Made by a program: the position numbers and the translations under genes. A stretch of 64,000 nt of DNA, from assembly GCF_900110065.1 (NCBI RefSeq), contig NZ_FOCI01000007.1:98742-162741 (forward strand), written 5' to 3'. The notes beneath the pieces were generated by a model that was not told the origin of the DNA, did not search any database, and saw only the letters and a list, made by a program, of their open reading frames with translations. This DNA is from Loktanella fryxellensis (lineage in GTDB: Bacteria; Pseudomonadota; Alphaproteobacteria; Rhodobacterales; Rhodobacteraceae). Of the stretch, positions 24,071 through 33,307 are shown in pieces. Position 1 is the stretch's first letter. Each line of letters starts with the position of its first letter.

Positions 24071-24937
24071 ATGGCCACGCAACATTCCCGCACGTCCGCC
24101 CGCATCATGGTCGCCCCAGCCGTCTTTGTGCTGCTGGTCTGGATGCTGGTGCCGCTGTGCATGACGCTCTATTTTTCCTTCGCCGATTACCGCCCGCTGC
24201 GGGCGACGTTCGACGCGTGGATCGGGTTCGACAACTACGTGTCGTTCCTGACATCCGACTCCTTCCTCAGTTCCGTCGGCGTCACGCTGCAGATGGTCGC
24301 CGGCATCCTGTGCATCACCATCGGCGGCGGTGTGGTGCTGGCGCTTCTTCTGGATCAGCCGATGTTCGGGCAGGGGATCGTCCGCATCCTCGTGATCGCA
24401 CCCTTCTTCGTCATGCCCACCGTATCGGCGCTGGTGTGGAAGAACATGTTCTTCAACGTGGACAACGGGTTGTTCAGCTATCTCTGGCGGTTCTTCGGCG
24501 CACAGCCCTATGACTTCCTGTCACAGGCCCCGCTGTTCTCCATCATCGTGATCGTCGCGTGGCAGTGGCTGCCGTTCGCCACGCTGATCCTGCTGACCGC
24601 CGTGCAATCGCTCAGCTCCGAACAGCTGGAGGCGGCCGAGATGGACGGCGCGCCGCCCCTGTCGCGGTTCTGGCACATCATCCTGCCGCACCTGTCCCGC
24701 GCGATCACCGTGGTGATTCTGATCCAGACGATTTTCCTGCTGTCGATCTTTGCGGAAATCTTCGTGACGACCAACGGCGCCTTCGGCACCCGGACGCTGA
24801 CCTATCTCGTCTATCAGCGCGTACTTGAAAGCCAGAACATCGGTCTGGGGTCCGCGGGCGGCATCGTCGCCGTCATCCTCGCCAACGTCGTTGCCATCTT
24901 CCTGATGCGCATCGTCGGCAAAAACCTCGACAACTGA
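24071..24937 (+). CDS. smoF: sorbitol/mannitol ABC transporter permease 1
   Basis: This 288-residue inner-membrane permease of the MalF type has six predicted membrane segments, beginning VAPAVFVLLVWMLVPLC. The EAA loop (EAAEMDGAPPLSRFWHIILPHLS) docks on the ATPase. ATG 24071 with AGGAG upstream is chosen; an earlier in-frame ATG at 24005 adds a basic, non-conserved stretch. It is 13 bases before smoG. Confidence 0.9.
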   Translation: MATQHSRTSARIMVAPAVFVLLVWMLVPLCMTLYFSFADYRPLRATFDAWIGFDNYVSFLTSDSFLSSVGVTLQMVAGILCITIGGGVVLALLLDQPMFGQGIVRILVIAPFFVMPTVSALVWKNMFFNVDNGLFSYLWRFFGAQPYDFLSQAPLFSIIVIVAWQWLPFATLILLTAVQSLSSEQLEAAEMDGAPPLSRFWHIILPHLSRAITVVILIQTIFLLSIFAEIFVTTNGAFGTRTLTYLVYQRVLESQNIGLGSAGGIVAVILANVVAIFLMRIVGKNLDN

Positions 24938-24950
24938 AGGAACGCTCCTC

Positions 24951-25781
24951 ATGGCCCGCGCGATCAGCACGCCCAAGAAGATCATGTGGACGGCCCTCGC
25001 CTGGGGCGTCGGACTGCTGATCTTCTTTCCGATCCTCTGGACGTTCCTCACCAGTTTCAAGACCGAGGCCACGGCGATCTCGGACCCGCCGGTGTGGTTC
25101 CTGTTCGACTGGACGACCGAGAACTACTCCGACGTTCTGGCCCGGTCGAACTACCCGCTGGCGCTGATGAACTCGATCATCATCGCCGTGGGCTCGACCT
25201 TGCTGGGCATCGTCATCGCGGTGCCTGCCGCATGGGCCATGGCCTTTGTCCCCGGCAAACGGACCAAGGACGTGCTGATGTGGATGCTGTCCACCAAGAT
25301 GTTGCCAGCGGTCGGTGTCCTCTATCCGCTGGTGCTGATCGCGAAATATCTGAACGTCTACGACAGCCGCATCATGCTGATCGTCGTGCTGATGCTGATC
25401 AACCTGCCGATCATCGTCTGGATGCTCTACACCTACTTCCGCGAAATCCCCGGAGAGATCCTGGAGGCCGCGCGGATGGACGGCGCCAGCTTGGGCAAGG
25501 AGATCATCTATGTCCTGACGCCGATGGCGCTGCCGGGCATCGCATCGACCATCCTGCTGAACATCATCCTCGCGTGGAACGAGGCGTTCTGGACGATCCT
25601 GCTGACCACCGTGGACGCCGCACCGCTGACCAAGTTCATCGCCAGCTTTTCCGCACCCGAAGGGCTGTTCTACGCCAAACTCTCGGCCGCCTCGATCATG
25701 GCCATCGCGCCGATCATCGTGATGGGCTGGTTCAGCCAGAAACAACTCGTCCGGGGCCTGACCTTCGGCGCCGTGAAATAA
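24951..25781 (+). CDS. smoG: sorbitol/mannitol ABC transporter permease 2
   Basis: This 276-residue MalG-type permease has six membrane segments and the EAA loop [25 protein letters not shown]. It forms the channel with SmoF. It starts 13 bases after smoF and ends 13 bases before smoK; each junction carries a GGAA-type ribosome site. The first segment ([19 protein letters not shown]) and the long periplasmic loop with [11 protein letters not shown] are typical. Confidence 0.9.
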   Translation: MARAISTPKKIMWTALAWGVGLLIFFPILWTFLTSFKTEATAISDPPVWFLFDWTTENYSDVLARSNYPLALMNSIIIAVGSTLLGIVIAVPAAWAMAFVPGKRTKDVLMWMLSTKMLPAVGVLYPLVLIAKYLNVYDSRIMLIVVLMLINLPIIVWMLYTYFREIPGEILEAARMDGASLGKEIIYVLTPMALPGIASTILLNIILAWNEAFWTILLTTVDAAPLTKFIASFSAPEGLFYAKLSAASIMAIAPIIVMGWFSQKQLVRGLTFGAVK

Positions 25782-25794
25782 GGAAGGAACACCC

Positions 25795-26799
25795 ATGGGA
25801 CGCATCACACTCGACCGCGTGCAGAAGAAATTCGGAGATGTGGAGGTTATTCCGCCGCTGGACCTGATCATCGAGGACGGCGAGTTCGTCGTCTTCGTCG
25901 GCCCCTCGGGCTGCGGGAAATCCACCCTGCTGCGCCTGATCGCAGGCCTGGAGGATGTCTCCGGCGGAGAGATCCGCATCGACGGACGCCCCGCCACGGA
26001 TCTGCCGCCCGCCAAGCGCGGGCTGGCGATGGTGTTCCAGTCCTACGCCCTCTATCCGCACATGAGCGTGCGCAAGAACATCGCGTTCCCGCTGAAGATG
26101 GCGGGCATGGCGCAGGACGAACAGGACCGCCGCATCGCCAAGGCGGCGACGGCGCTGAACCTGACCGACTACCTCGATCGCCGCCCCGGCCAGTTGTCCG
26201 GCGGTCAGCGCCAGCGGGTCGCCATCGGGCGGGCCATCGTGCGCGAACCCGCTGCCTTTCTGTTCGACGAACCACTGTCCAACCTCGACGCCGCGCTGCG
26301 CGTCGGGATGCGGATGGAGATTTCGGAACTGCACAAGACGCTGGCGACCACGATGATCTACGTCACCCACGATCAGGTAGAGGCGATGACCATGGCCGAC
26401 AAGATCGTGGTGCTGCGGGCGGGTCACGTCGAACAGGTCGGCTCGCCGCTGGAGCTTTACAAGACACCGCGCAACACCTTCGTCGCGGGGTTCATCGGGT
26501 CGCCGAAGATGAACCTGCTGACGGGCGCCGCTGCCGCCGCACACGGGGCGGCGACCATCGGCATCCGACCGGAGCATCTGGACGTGGTGGACAGCGGTGG
26601 CACCTTTACGGGTCGCGTCGGTGTGGCGGAACATCTGGGGTCGGATACGTTCTTTCACGTCCATGTCCCCGAGATGGCAGAGCCGATGACGGTCCGCGCC
26701 GGTGGCGAAGTCGGTCTGACCCACGGCGACACCATCCACCTGACGCCGCGCGCGGCGCATATCCACCGTTTCGACGCACAGGGACTTCGCATCGCATGA
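25795..26799 (+). CDS. smoK: sorbitol/mannitol ABC transporter ATPase
   Basis: This 334-residue ATPase of the MalK/UgpC class energises SmoFG. Walker A is GPSGCGKST, the Q-loop [14 protein letters not shown], the signature [14 protein letters not shown], Walker [12 protein letters not shown], and the switch His is in YVTHDQ. A C-terminal TOBE-like regulatory domain ([28 protein letters not shown]) completes it. The stop overlaps the smoS start by four bases (ATGA). Confidence 0.92.
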   Translation: MGRITLDRVQKKFGDVEVIPPLDLIIEDGEFVVFVGPSGCGKSTLLRLIAGLEDVSGGEIRIDGRPATDLPPAKRGLAMVFQSYALYPHMSVRKNIAFPLKMAGMAQDEQDRRIAKAATALNLTDYLDRRPGQLSGGQRQRVAIGRAIVREPAAFLFDEPLSNLDAALRVGMRMEISELHKTLATTMIYVTHDQVEAMTMADKIVVLRAGHVEQVGSPLELYKTPRNTFVAGFIGSPKMNLLTGAAAAAHGAATIGIRPEHLDVVDSGGTFTGRVGVAEHLGSDTFFHVHVPEMAEPMTVRAGGEVGLTHGDTIHLTPRAAHIHRFDAQGLRIA

Positions 26800-27569
26800 C
26801 ACGCCTGACCGACAAATCCGCCCTGATCACCGGGTCCGCCCGTGGCATCGGACGGGGTTTCGCCGAACGCTACATCGCCGAAGGGGCGATGGTTGCCATT
26901 GCCGACTTGAATATGCATGCGGCACGGGCGGCGGCGGCAGATCTGGGACCGCAGGCCTATGCGGTGCAGATGGACGTGACCGATCAGGCCAGCATCGACG
27001 CCGCCATCGCGGCGGTGGTGGCACGCGCTGGCAAGCTTGACATCCTGATCAACAACGCGGCGCTGTTCGACGCGGCCGAAACCGTGGACATCACGCGGGC
27101 GAGCTATGACAGGCTCTATGCCGTGAACGTCGCCGGCACCCTGTTCACGATGCAGGCGGCGGCAAAGCAGATGATCGCGCAGGGCCACGGCGGCAAGATC
27201 ATCAACATGGCCTCTCAAGCCGGGCGGCGGGGCGAAAGCCTCGTGCTTGTGTATTGTTCGACCAAGGCGGCGGTGATTTCCATGACGCAAAGCGCCGGGC
27301 TGAACCTGATCCGCCACGGCATCAACGTGAACGCCATCGCGCCGGGTGTGGTGGACGGCGAACACTGGGACCACGTGGACAGCATGTTCGCGCGGCTTGA
27401 AGGCAAGCCGCTGGGCCAGAAGAAGGCCGAGGTCGCCGCAGGCGTCCCCGCAGGCCGTTTCGCCGTGCCAGCCGACCTGACCGGCATGGCTGTGTTCCTT
27501 GCGTCATCCGAGGCGGATTACATCGTATCCCAGACCTACAACGTGGACGGCGGCCAGTGGATGAGCTGA
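26796..27569 (+). CDS. smoS: sorbitol dehydrogenase, short-chain type
   Basis: This 257-residue SDR oxidises sorbitol (and galactitol in relatives) to fructose (tagatose) with NAD. It has the [10 protein letters not shown] nucleotide loop, NNAA motif, and catalytic Ser and Tyr-x3-Lys in [14 protein letters not shown] and YCSTK. The C-terminus NVDGGQWMS closes the fold. It overlaps smoK by four bases and precedes mtlK, the same order as in Rhodobacter, which supports the polyol assignment. Confidence 0.9.
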   Translation: MTRLTDKSALITGSARGIGRGFAERYIAEGAMVAIADLNMHAARAAAADLGPQAYAVQMDVTDQASIDAAIAAVVARAGKLDILINNAALFDAAETVDITRASYDRLYAVNVAGTLFTMQAAAKQMIAQGHGGKIINMASQAGRRGESLVLVYCSTKAAVISMTQSAGLNLIRHGINVNAIAPGVVDGEHWDHVDSMFARLEGKPLGQKKAEVAAGVPAGRFAVPADLTGMAVFLASSEADYIVSQTYNVDGGQWMS

Positions 27570-27607
27570 CGACCGCCGCCCCCTCTTGCTCCATTGAAAG
27601 ACCGATC

Positions 27608-29080
27608 ATGTCGACCGCCCCGAGCCTTGCTAACCTGTCCGCCCTGCCCGAAGGCGTCCGCGTGCCCACCTATGCCCGTGCCGGGCTGTCGCCGGGGATC
27701 GTCCACATCGGTCTGGGCAATTTCCACCGGGCACATCAGGCGTGGTATCTGCACCGGCTGATGGACCGTGGTCTGGCGCAGGACTGGGCCATCCTCGGCG
27801 CTGGCGTGCGGGCTGCGGACGCTGCCGCGCGGACGAAGATGCTGGCACAGGACTGCCTGACGACGCTGATCGCACTGGACCCCACCGGACGGTCGGCGGA
27901 AGTGACGGGATCGATGATCGGCTATGTCCCCGTGGCGGACGGCAATGCGCCCCTGATCGCGGCGATGACCGACCCGGCCATCCGGATCGTGTCCCTGACC
28001 GTGACCGAAGGGGGCTATTACAAGACCGGCGACGGCGGGTTCGACGCGGATCACCCCGACATGGCGCATGACGCCGCACATCCCGACACGCCGCGCAGTG
28101 CGTTCGGTGCGATGGTGGCGGCACTGGCTGCACGGCGCGCACGCGGCACCGGACCGTTCACCTGCCAGTCCTGCGACAACCTGCAGGGCAACGGCGACAT
28201 CCTGCGCCAGACGGTCGTGGGGCTGGCGCGCCTGACGGACGCGGACCTTGCGGACTGGATCGACGGCGCCTGCACATTCCCGAACTCCATGGTCGATTGC
28301 ATCGTCCCTGCCACGGGCCCGTCGGAACTGGCGCTGGCGCGGGATTTCGGCGTCGACGACGCCGTGCCCGTCACGCACGAGGCGTTCCGCCAGTGGGTGA
28401 TCGAGGATCGTTTTTGCGCGGGGCGGCCCGATTGGGATCTGGTGGGGGCCACGTTCACCGACGACGTGCACGCCTATGAGGCGATGAAGATCCGCATCCT
28501 GAACGGCGGCCATCAGGTCATCGCCAACGCGGGCGAGATTGTGGGCGTGCCCACCATCGCCGACTGCATGGCCCACCCGGACATTCACGCCCTGTTCCGC
28601 AAGGTCGAGACGGAGGAGATCGTGCCGCACGTCCACGCGGTCCCCGGCATGACGCCACAATCCTACGTCGATCTGATCGACAGCCGCTTTTCCAACCCGG
28701 AAATCCGCGACACCACCCGGCGCGTCGCCTTCGACGGCTCGTCGCGGCACACGGGGTTCGTCCTGCCGGTGATCCGCGCGGGGCTGGCTGCGGGCACCCC
28801 CGTCGCCGGGCTGGCACTGGTCGAGGCACTGTGGGCCCGCATGTGCGAGGGCACGCGCGAGGATGGCAGCACCATCGACACGAACGACCCAATCTGGGAC
28901 GATCTGCAGGCGGCGGCAAAGGCGGCACGCGACGACCCGCAGGCGTGGCTGGATCAGCCGCGCCTGTACGGCGATCTGGCGCAGGATGCGAAGTTCGCGC
29001 CAGCCTTCGCCCGCTGGCTGCGCATGATCTGGGCGGACGGCACCGTGGCGGCCTTGCGGTCCTACCACGGGCAGGGATGA
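27608..29080 (+). CDS. mtlK: mannitol 2-dehydrogenase
   Basis: This 490-residue member of the long-chain polyol dehydrogenase family oxidises mannitol to fructose with NAD. HIGLGNFHRAHQAWY forms the nucleotide-binding loop. The active site carries KIRILNGGHQ with the catalytic Lys and the later His/Asn. ATG 27608 matches the family's N-terminus; an upstream in-frame ATG (27557) overlaps smoS. It is the last gene of the operon; its stop lies only four bases from that of convergent mipZ, leaving no room for a separate terminator. Confidence 0.93.
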   Translation: MSTAPSLANLSALPEGVRVPTYARAGLSPGIVHIGLGNFHRAHQAWYLHRLMDRGLAQDWAILGAGVRAADAAARTKMLAQDCLTTLIALDPTGRSAEVTGSMIGYVPVADGNAPLIAAMTDPAIRIVSLTVTEGGYYKTGDGGFDADHPDMAHDAAHPDTPRSAFGAMVAALAARRARGTGPFTCQSCDNLQGNGDILRQTVVGLARLTDADLADWIDGACTFPNSMVDCIVPATGPSELALARDFGVDDAVPVTHEAFRQWVIEDRFCAGRPDWDLVGATFTDDVHAYEAMKIRILNGGHQVIANAGEIVGVPTIADCMAHPDIHALFRKVETEEIVPHVHAVPGMTPQSYVDLIDSRFSNPEIRDTTRRVAFDGSSRHTGFVLPVIRAGLAAGTPVAGLALVEALWARMCEGTREDGSTIDTNDPIWDDLQAAAKAARDDPQAWLDQPRLYGDLAQDAKFAPAFARWLRMIWADGTVAALRSYHGQG

Positions 29081-29084
29081 CGCC

Positions 29085-29894
29085 TCAGAAGTCGGCGTTC
29101 ACACCCGGCAGGTTCAGAGCCTTGATCAGGTCGCGCAATTCCTGCCGGGCCGCGATGTTCGAGATGTTGAGGTTCTTCACCCCGATGTCGCGCAGGTCGA
29201 GCAGCGTCAGCCCGCGCGGGAACAGCTCGCGGAAGATCACCCGTTCGTTGAAACCGGGCGCATTGCGAAAGCCGATGCGCTTGGCGAGTTTTTCGATCAC
29301 CCGCTCCATCTTGTCCTTGTTCACCATCTGCTGGGCGCCCACACGGTTGCGCACCACGACCCAGTCGATGGGCGACAGCCCCGCCTGCGCCCGCAGCTGC
29401 CGGGCATTCCAGACCATCTCGGAATAGACGGACGGGCCGGTGATGTCCTCGCCCGCCGTATCCACATGCGCCAGCAGGTCGAAATCGACGAAGCTGTCGT
29501 TCAGCGGCGTCAGCAGCGTGTCGGCCAGACTGTGCGCGACCTGGCTCAGGCGCGTGTGGCTGCCGGGGCAGTCGATCAGGATGAAGTCGCTGGTGGGTTC
29601 CAGCGCCGCCACGGCCATCGACAGGCGGTGGTCGAACGCGTTCTCATGCGGGCCCAGTTGCGACTGGTCGATGTCCGGCAGCTCTGCATAGCTGGGCGAG
29701 GGGAGGTCGAGCCCCTCGGCGGCCAGGAACTGCTGGCGGTTCGTCATGTAGCGGCCCAGCGACTTCTGCCGCAGGTCCAGATCCAGCGTGCCGACGCGGT
29801 GGCCCATCCGTGCAAGGGCCGTGGCCACATGCATGGCGACGGTGGATTTGCCCGCACCGCCCTTTTCGTTGCCCACCACGATGATATGCGCCAC
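29085..29894 (-). CDS. mipZ: division-site positioning ATPase MipZ
   Basis: This 269-residue ParA/MinD-type ATPase binds ParB near the chromosome poles and inhibits FtsZ, placing division at midcell in alphaproteobacteria. Deviant Walker A is GNEKGGAGKST; the switch region reads DLRQKSLGRYMTNR and IDCPGSHT. NAPGFNERVIFRELFPRGLTLLDL is highly characteristic of MipZ. GTG 29894 is chosen as start since the protein then begins AHIIVVGNEKGG as in relatives. A GTG at 29930 is possible. Confidence 0.92.
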   Translation of the reverse strand: MAHIIVVGNEKGGAGKSTVAMHVATALARMGHRVGTLDLDLRQKSLGRYMTNRQQFLAAEGLDLPSPSYAELPDIDQSQLGPHENAFDHRLSMAVAALEPTSDFILIDCPGSHTRLSQVAHSLADTLLTPLNDSFVDFDLLAHVDTAGEDITGPSVYSEMVWNARQLRAQAGLSPIDWVVVRNRVGAQQMVNKDKMERVIEKLAKRIGFRNAPGFNERVIFRELFPRGLTLLDLRDIGVKNLNISNIAARQELRDLIKALNLPGVNADF

Positions 29895-30248
29895 AGCCTG
29901 CCTCTTGCCCTGTCTCGATTGCGCGCACACTATCTTGTGTGCCGGACCGATGAAAGCGCAAGCGCGCCACCGCGCGGTGTTTCCGGCGGGGCTTGACAGG
30001 CGCGGGCCACGGGGTCATGTGCATCGCAGACGACTGATCCTGCCGCGTGAGCAGGGCCGGGCAATGATGCCCCGCACGATCACCGTCGCCATACAGGTTC
30101 CCATGATCACGCAGGGGTCCCAGCGCCAGATCGGCGTCAGGGCAATGCGGCTTTGACTGTCAGGATTTCGGCGCAACCTTTGTTGCTGCGCGCACCCCTC
30201 CCGTGCGCCCGAACCCGTTGGGCCATGATCGGCCCGGAAAGAATATAC
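29895..30248. other. 354-bp gap between divergent mipZ and helicase genes
   Basis: No gene is convincing here. The stretch must hold both promoters. TTGACA-like boxes occur near 29993 and 30152 on the plus strand but neither has a good -10 at 17 bases. The long leader of the helicase gene may be regulatory, as is common for cold-induced DEAD-box helicases; this is conjecture. Confidence 0.5.
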
Positions 30249-31592
30249 ATGGATTTCGACATGCTGGGCCTCGCGCCCCGCCTTGTGGCCAAACTGGCCG
30301 AGCAGGGCATCACCGACCCCACCCCGATCCAGACGCAGGCCATCCCGCACGCCATGAATGGCCGTGACGTGATGGGCCTCGCCCAGACCGGCACCGGCAA
30401 GACGGCGGCCTTTGGCTTGCCGATGATCGACGCGCTGATGAAGGCGGGCGTGAAGCCCAACGCCAAGACCGCCCGCGGTCTGGTTCTGGCCCCGACGCGC
30501 GAGTTGGCGAAACAGATTGCCGACAACCTGACCGACTACACCAAGGGCTCGCACCTGAAGGTCGCCCTCGTCGTCGGCGGTGCCGGCATCGTGGCACAGA
30601 CCAAGCGTCTGGCCACCGGCGTCGACCTGCTGGTCGCGACCCCCGGTCGCCTGATCGACCTGCTGGACCGCCGCGCGATCCGTCTGGACGAGACGGTCTA
30701 TCTGGTGCTGGACGAGGCCGACCAGATGCTCGACATGGGCTTCATCCACGCCCTGCGCCGCATCGCACCGCTGCTGGCGACACCGCGCCAGACGATGATG
30801 TTCTCGGCCACCATGCCGAAGCTGATGGCGGAACTGGCCGATGCGTTCCTGCACGATCCGGTCCGCGTGCAAGTCAACCCTCCCGGTCAGGCGGTCGCCA
30901 AGATCGAGCAGTCCGTGCACTTCGTCGCACAGGCCGCCAAGACCGACCTGCTGGTCGATCTGCTGGACAAGCACCGGGACGAGCTCGCGCTGGTCTTTGG
31001 CCGCACCAAGCACGGCTGCGAAAAGCTGTACAAGCAATTGGAAGCCAAGGGCTTCGCCGCCGCATCCATCCACGGCAACAAATCCCAAGGTCAGCGCGAA
31101 CGCGCGATCGAGGCATTCAAGGCCGGCAAGGTCCGCGTGCTGGTCGCCACCGACGTGGCGGCCCGTGGCATCGACATTCCCGGCGTGCGCCACGTCTATA
31201 ACTACGACTTGCCCAACGTCGCCGAAAACTATGTCCACCGGATCGGCCGTACGGCGCGTGCCGGTGCCGACGGTGCCGCCATCGCGCTGGTCGCCCCGGA
31301 CGAGATGATCGAGCTGAAGGACATCGAAAAGGCCATGAAGGCCGAGATTCCGATCGCGTCGGGCCGTCCGTGGGACATCCTGCCCGGCCAGAAGAAGCGT
31401 CCGAACGGTGGCGGCGGCGGTGGCGGTGGTCGCGGTCGTGGTGCCCCCGGTGGTGGTGGCGGTGCCGGTCGCGGGGCCAAGCCCGCGTTTGCCGGTGCGA
31501 AGCCTGCCGGCGGCAAGCCGCAGGGTCAGCGTCGCCGGACTGGTGGCGGCGGTGCCGCTGGTGGTCGCGGACGCTCCGCCTCGGCGGCCTGA
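30249..31592 (+). CDS. DEAD-box RNA helicase (RhlE-like)
   Basis: This 447-residue helicase remodels RNA, probably in ribosome assembly or mRNA decay. Motifs appear in order: PTPIQTQAIP (Q motif), AQTGTGKT (I), PTRELAKQI (Ia), TPGRL (Ib), DEAD at VLDEADQML (II), SAT (III), ATDVAARGIDIP (V) and HRIGRTAR (VI). The C-terminal 70 residues are Gly/Arg-rich, an RNA-binding tail. ATG 30249 begins MDFDMLGLAP as in RhlE; it follows GGAAAG. A perfect terminator lies 22 bp past the stop. Confidence 0.92.
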   Translation: MDFDMLGLAPRLVAKLAEQGITDPTPIQTQAIPHAMNGRDVMGLAQTGTGKTAAFGLPMIDALMKAGVKPNAKTARGLVLAPTRELAKQIADNLTDYTKGSHLKVALVVGGAGIVAQTKRLATGVDLLVATPGRLIDLLDRRAIRLDETVYLVLDEADQMLDMGFIHALRRIAPLLATPRQTMMFSATMPKLMAELADAFLHDPVRVQVNPPGQAVAKIEQSVHFVAQAAKTDLLVDLLDKHRDELALVFGRTKHGCEKLYKQLEAKGFAAASIHGNKSQGQRERAIEAFKAGKVRVLVATDVAARGIDIPGVRHVYNYDLPNVAENYVHRIGRTARAGADGAAIALVAPDEMIELKDIEKAMKAEIPIASGRPWDILPGQKKRPNGGGGGGGGRGRGAPGGGGGAGRGAKPAFAGAKPAGGKPQGQRRRTGGGGAAGGRGRSASAA

Positions 31593-31613
31593 GCCATTTC
31601 CATGACGACAACG

Positions 31614-31641
31614 GGGCGCGCCATCACGGCGCGCCCTTTTT
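31614..31641 (+). terminator. intrinsic terminator of the helicase gene
   Basis: GGGCGCGCC-ATCAC-GGCGCGCCC followed by TTTTT: a perfect 9-bp GC stem with a T-tract. Confidence 0.93.
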
Positions 31642-31645
31642 CGTG

Positions 31646-31966
31646 TCAGTGGTTGCCGCCCAGCCCCAGCAGCACCATGCCCGTGACAAGGAACGCCAGA
31701 CCCGCCAGCGTGGTCAGGCTGATCGCCTCGCCATAGAACAGCCAGCCTATGGTGACGGCGCCGACCGACCCGATTCCCGTCCACACCGGATAGGCGATGC
31801 CCACCGGCAGGCTGCGCATGGCCAGCGCCAGCGCCATCATGCTGGCGGCGATCAACACGACCGTCAGCGCGATGATGCCCGGCCCCGGTTTCGCCGCCGC
31901 CGTCTTCAACAGGCCCGCCCATGCGGTTTCCAGCAGGCCCGCGATGACCAGAATGACCCATGCCAT
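31646..31966 (-). CDS. small multidrug resistance family exporter, SugE/Gdx subtype
   Basis: This 106-residue protein has four membrane helices. The essential Glu lies in GLLETAWAGLLK (E13), and LPVGIAYPVWTGIGSVGA is the SugE/Gdx hallmark and not that of EmrE. Gdx proteins export guanidinium coupled to protons, whereas QacE/EmrE types export drug cations. The usual YAVW is YPVW here. It is 19 bp downstream of a cysteine hydrolase gene on the same strand. No guanidine riboswitch is visible ahead of the pair. Confidence 0.8.
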   Translation of the reverse strand: MAWVILVIAGLLETAWAGLLKTAAAKPGPGIIALTVVLIAASMMALALAMRSLPVGIAYPVWTGIGSVGAVTIGWLFYGEAISLTTLAGLAFLVTGMVLLGLGGNH

Positions 31967-31985
31967 ATCGTGACTCCTTTTTGGC

Positions 31986-32537
31986 CTAGCGCTGCGACAG
32001 CGCGGCGTCCGTGGTGACGACCTTGGCATAGCTCATCGCGAGGGGTGCGAGGAAGGCGGCCTGCACTACGGAGGCCTGCACATCCATGCCGCCGAACGAC
32101 GCCGCCTTGGCCCCGCAGGCGTCGGAGACGACCGTTACCTTGAACCCCAGATCGGCGGCAGCGCGCACGGTCGCATCGACACACATCTGGGACATCGCCC
32201 CGCAAACGATCAGGTCGGCGACGCCCGCTGTGCGCAGACGATCCAGCAGGTCGGTCTGGTGAAACGCATTGGGGCGATGCTTCAGCACCACGGCCTCTGC
32301 GCCCTGCGGTGCTACGGCGGAGTTGATCTCTGCACCCGATGTGCCGGGACGAAAGAAGGGGGCTGTATCGGACCCCGCCTCGTGCCGCACATGGATCACC
32401 AGATCGCCTGTCGTACGGGCATGACCCAGCAGACGGGCGGCGTTGGCGGCGACGGTGCCCATCCGGTCCACCTCCCATGACCCACCGGGGAAATAGTCGT
32501 TCTGAATGTCGATCAGGATCAGGGCCGTCTGGGTCAT
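31986..32537 (-). CDS. isochorismatase-like cysteine hydrolase
   Basis: This 183-residue enzyme has the triad expected of the family: Asp in LILIDIQNDYF, Lys in VVLKHRPNAF and Cys in GAMSQMCVDATVRAA. The family includes nicotinamidases, biuret and ureidoacrylate amidohydrolases and N-carbamoylsarcosine amidase; the substrate cannot be read from sequence. It is upstream of the SugE/Gdx-like exporter, 19 bp apart, so a nitrogen-compound theme is possible. Confidence 0.82.
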   Translation of the reverse strand: MTQTALILIDIQNDYFPGGSWEVDRMGTVAANAARLLGHARTTGDLVIHVRHEAGSDTAPFFRPGTSGAEINSAVAPQGAEAVVLKHRPNAFHQTDLLDRLRTAGVADLIVCGAMSQMCVDATVRAAADLGFKVTVVSDACGAKAASFGGMDVQASVVQAAFLAPLAMSYAKVVTTDAALSQR

Positions 32538-32597
32538 CGGATGCTCCGGCAGTGCGTTGACCCGAAACCTAGTCCGCCCACGTCCCCCCGCAAACGC

Positions 32598-32623
32598 AAA
32601 ACGCCGCCCACTAGGGGCGGCGT
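32598..32623 (-). terminator. intrinsic terminator after rpmE
   Basis: On the minus strand ACGCCGCCC-CTAGT-GGGCGGCGT is followed by TTTGCGTTTG. It closes the ffh-rpmE cluster. Confidence 0.85.
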
Positions 32624-32645
32624 TCCGGTCACGCGGCGGTTTGGA

Positions 32646-32867
32646 TCAGAAACCCAGGCCGGCGTACTTGTTCTTGAACTTCGTCACGCGACCGCCGGAG
32701 TCCATCAGGCGCGAGGTGCCGCCGGTCCATGCGGGGTGCACGGAGGGGTCGATGTCCAGCGACATCTGATCGCCTTCCTTGCCCCAGGTGGAGCGCATCT
32801 GAACCACGGTGCCATCGGTCATCTTGACGTTGATGTCGTGGTAGTCGGGGTGAATACCTTTTTTCAT
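32646..32867 (-). CDS. rpmE: ribosomal protein bL31
   Basis: This 73-residue protein begins [19 protein letters not shown], typical of bL31. It lacks the CxxC zinc motif, so it is the zinc-independent form that needs no replacement under zinc limitation. It links the 30S head and 50S central protuberance. It is 11 bases after rplS and followed by a terminator. The order rplS-rpmE is typical of alphaproteobacteria. Confidence 0.95.
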   Translation of the reverse strand: MKKGIHPDYHDINVKMTDGTVVQMRSTWGKEGDQMSLDIDPSVHPAWTGGTSRLMDSGGRVTKFKNKYAGLGF

Positions 32868-32878
32868 CGTCCGGATCC

Positions 32879-33256
32879 TTATTTCTGGGCCAGAGGCTTG
32901 TAGTTGGTGACTTCGACGATGCGGGCCGACTTGCCGCGACGCGCACGCAGGTAATACAGCTTGGCGCGACGCACCTTGCCGCGACGCACGACCTCGATCG
33001 TGTCGATGTTGGTCGAATGCAGGGGGAACACGCGCTCCACGCCTTCGCCGAAGGAGATCTTGCGCACGGTGAACGATCCGGCGATGCCCGATCCGTTCTT
33101 GCGGGCGATGCAGACGCCTTCATAATTCTGAACCCGTGTCCGGGTACCTTCGGTCACCTTGTAACCGACGCGGATGGTGTCACCCGCCTTGAAGTCGGGG
33201 ATCTTTTTCCCCAGCGCAGCAACCTGCTCCGCTTCGATCTGTGCGATGATATCCAT
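32879..33256 (-). CDS. rplS: ribosomal protein bL19
   Basis: This 125-residue protein, beginning [20 protein letters not shown], has the bL19 core: [30 protein letters not shown] and [32 protein letters not shown]. It sits at the 30S-50S interface. It is downstream of trmD by 51 bp, the conserved rpsP-rimM-trmD-rplS order. Confidence 0.96.
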   Translation of the reverse strand: MDIIAQIEAEQVAALGKKIPDFKAGDTIRVGYKVTEGTRTRVQNYEGVCIARKNGSGIAGSFTVRKISFGEGVERVFPLHSTNIDTIEVVRRGKVRRAKLYYLRARRGKSARIVEVTNYKPLAQK

Positions 33257-33307
33257 ATCATGCGCTCCTATGCTTGCACGGGTGTTCCCGCGACGTTGAT
33301 GCGATCC

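Noticed and set aside
31967..32645. Guanidine riboswitch ahead of the SugE/Gdx-like gene
   Set aside because: No conserved guanidine-I/II/III motif was seen in the short gap or before the hydrolase gene.
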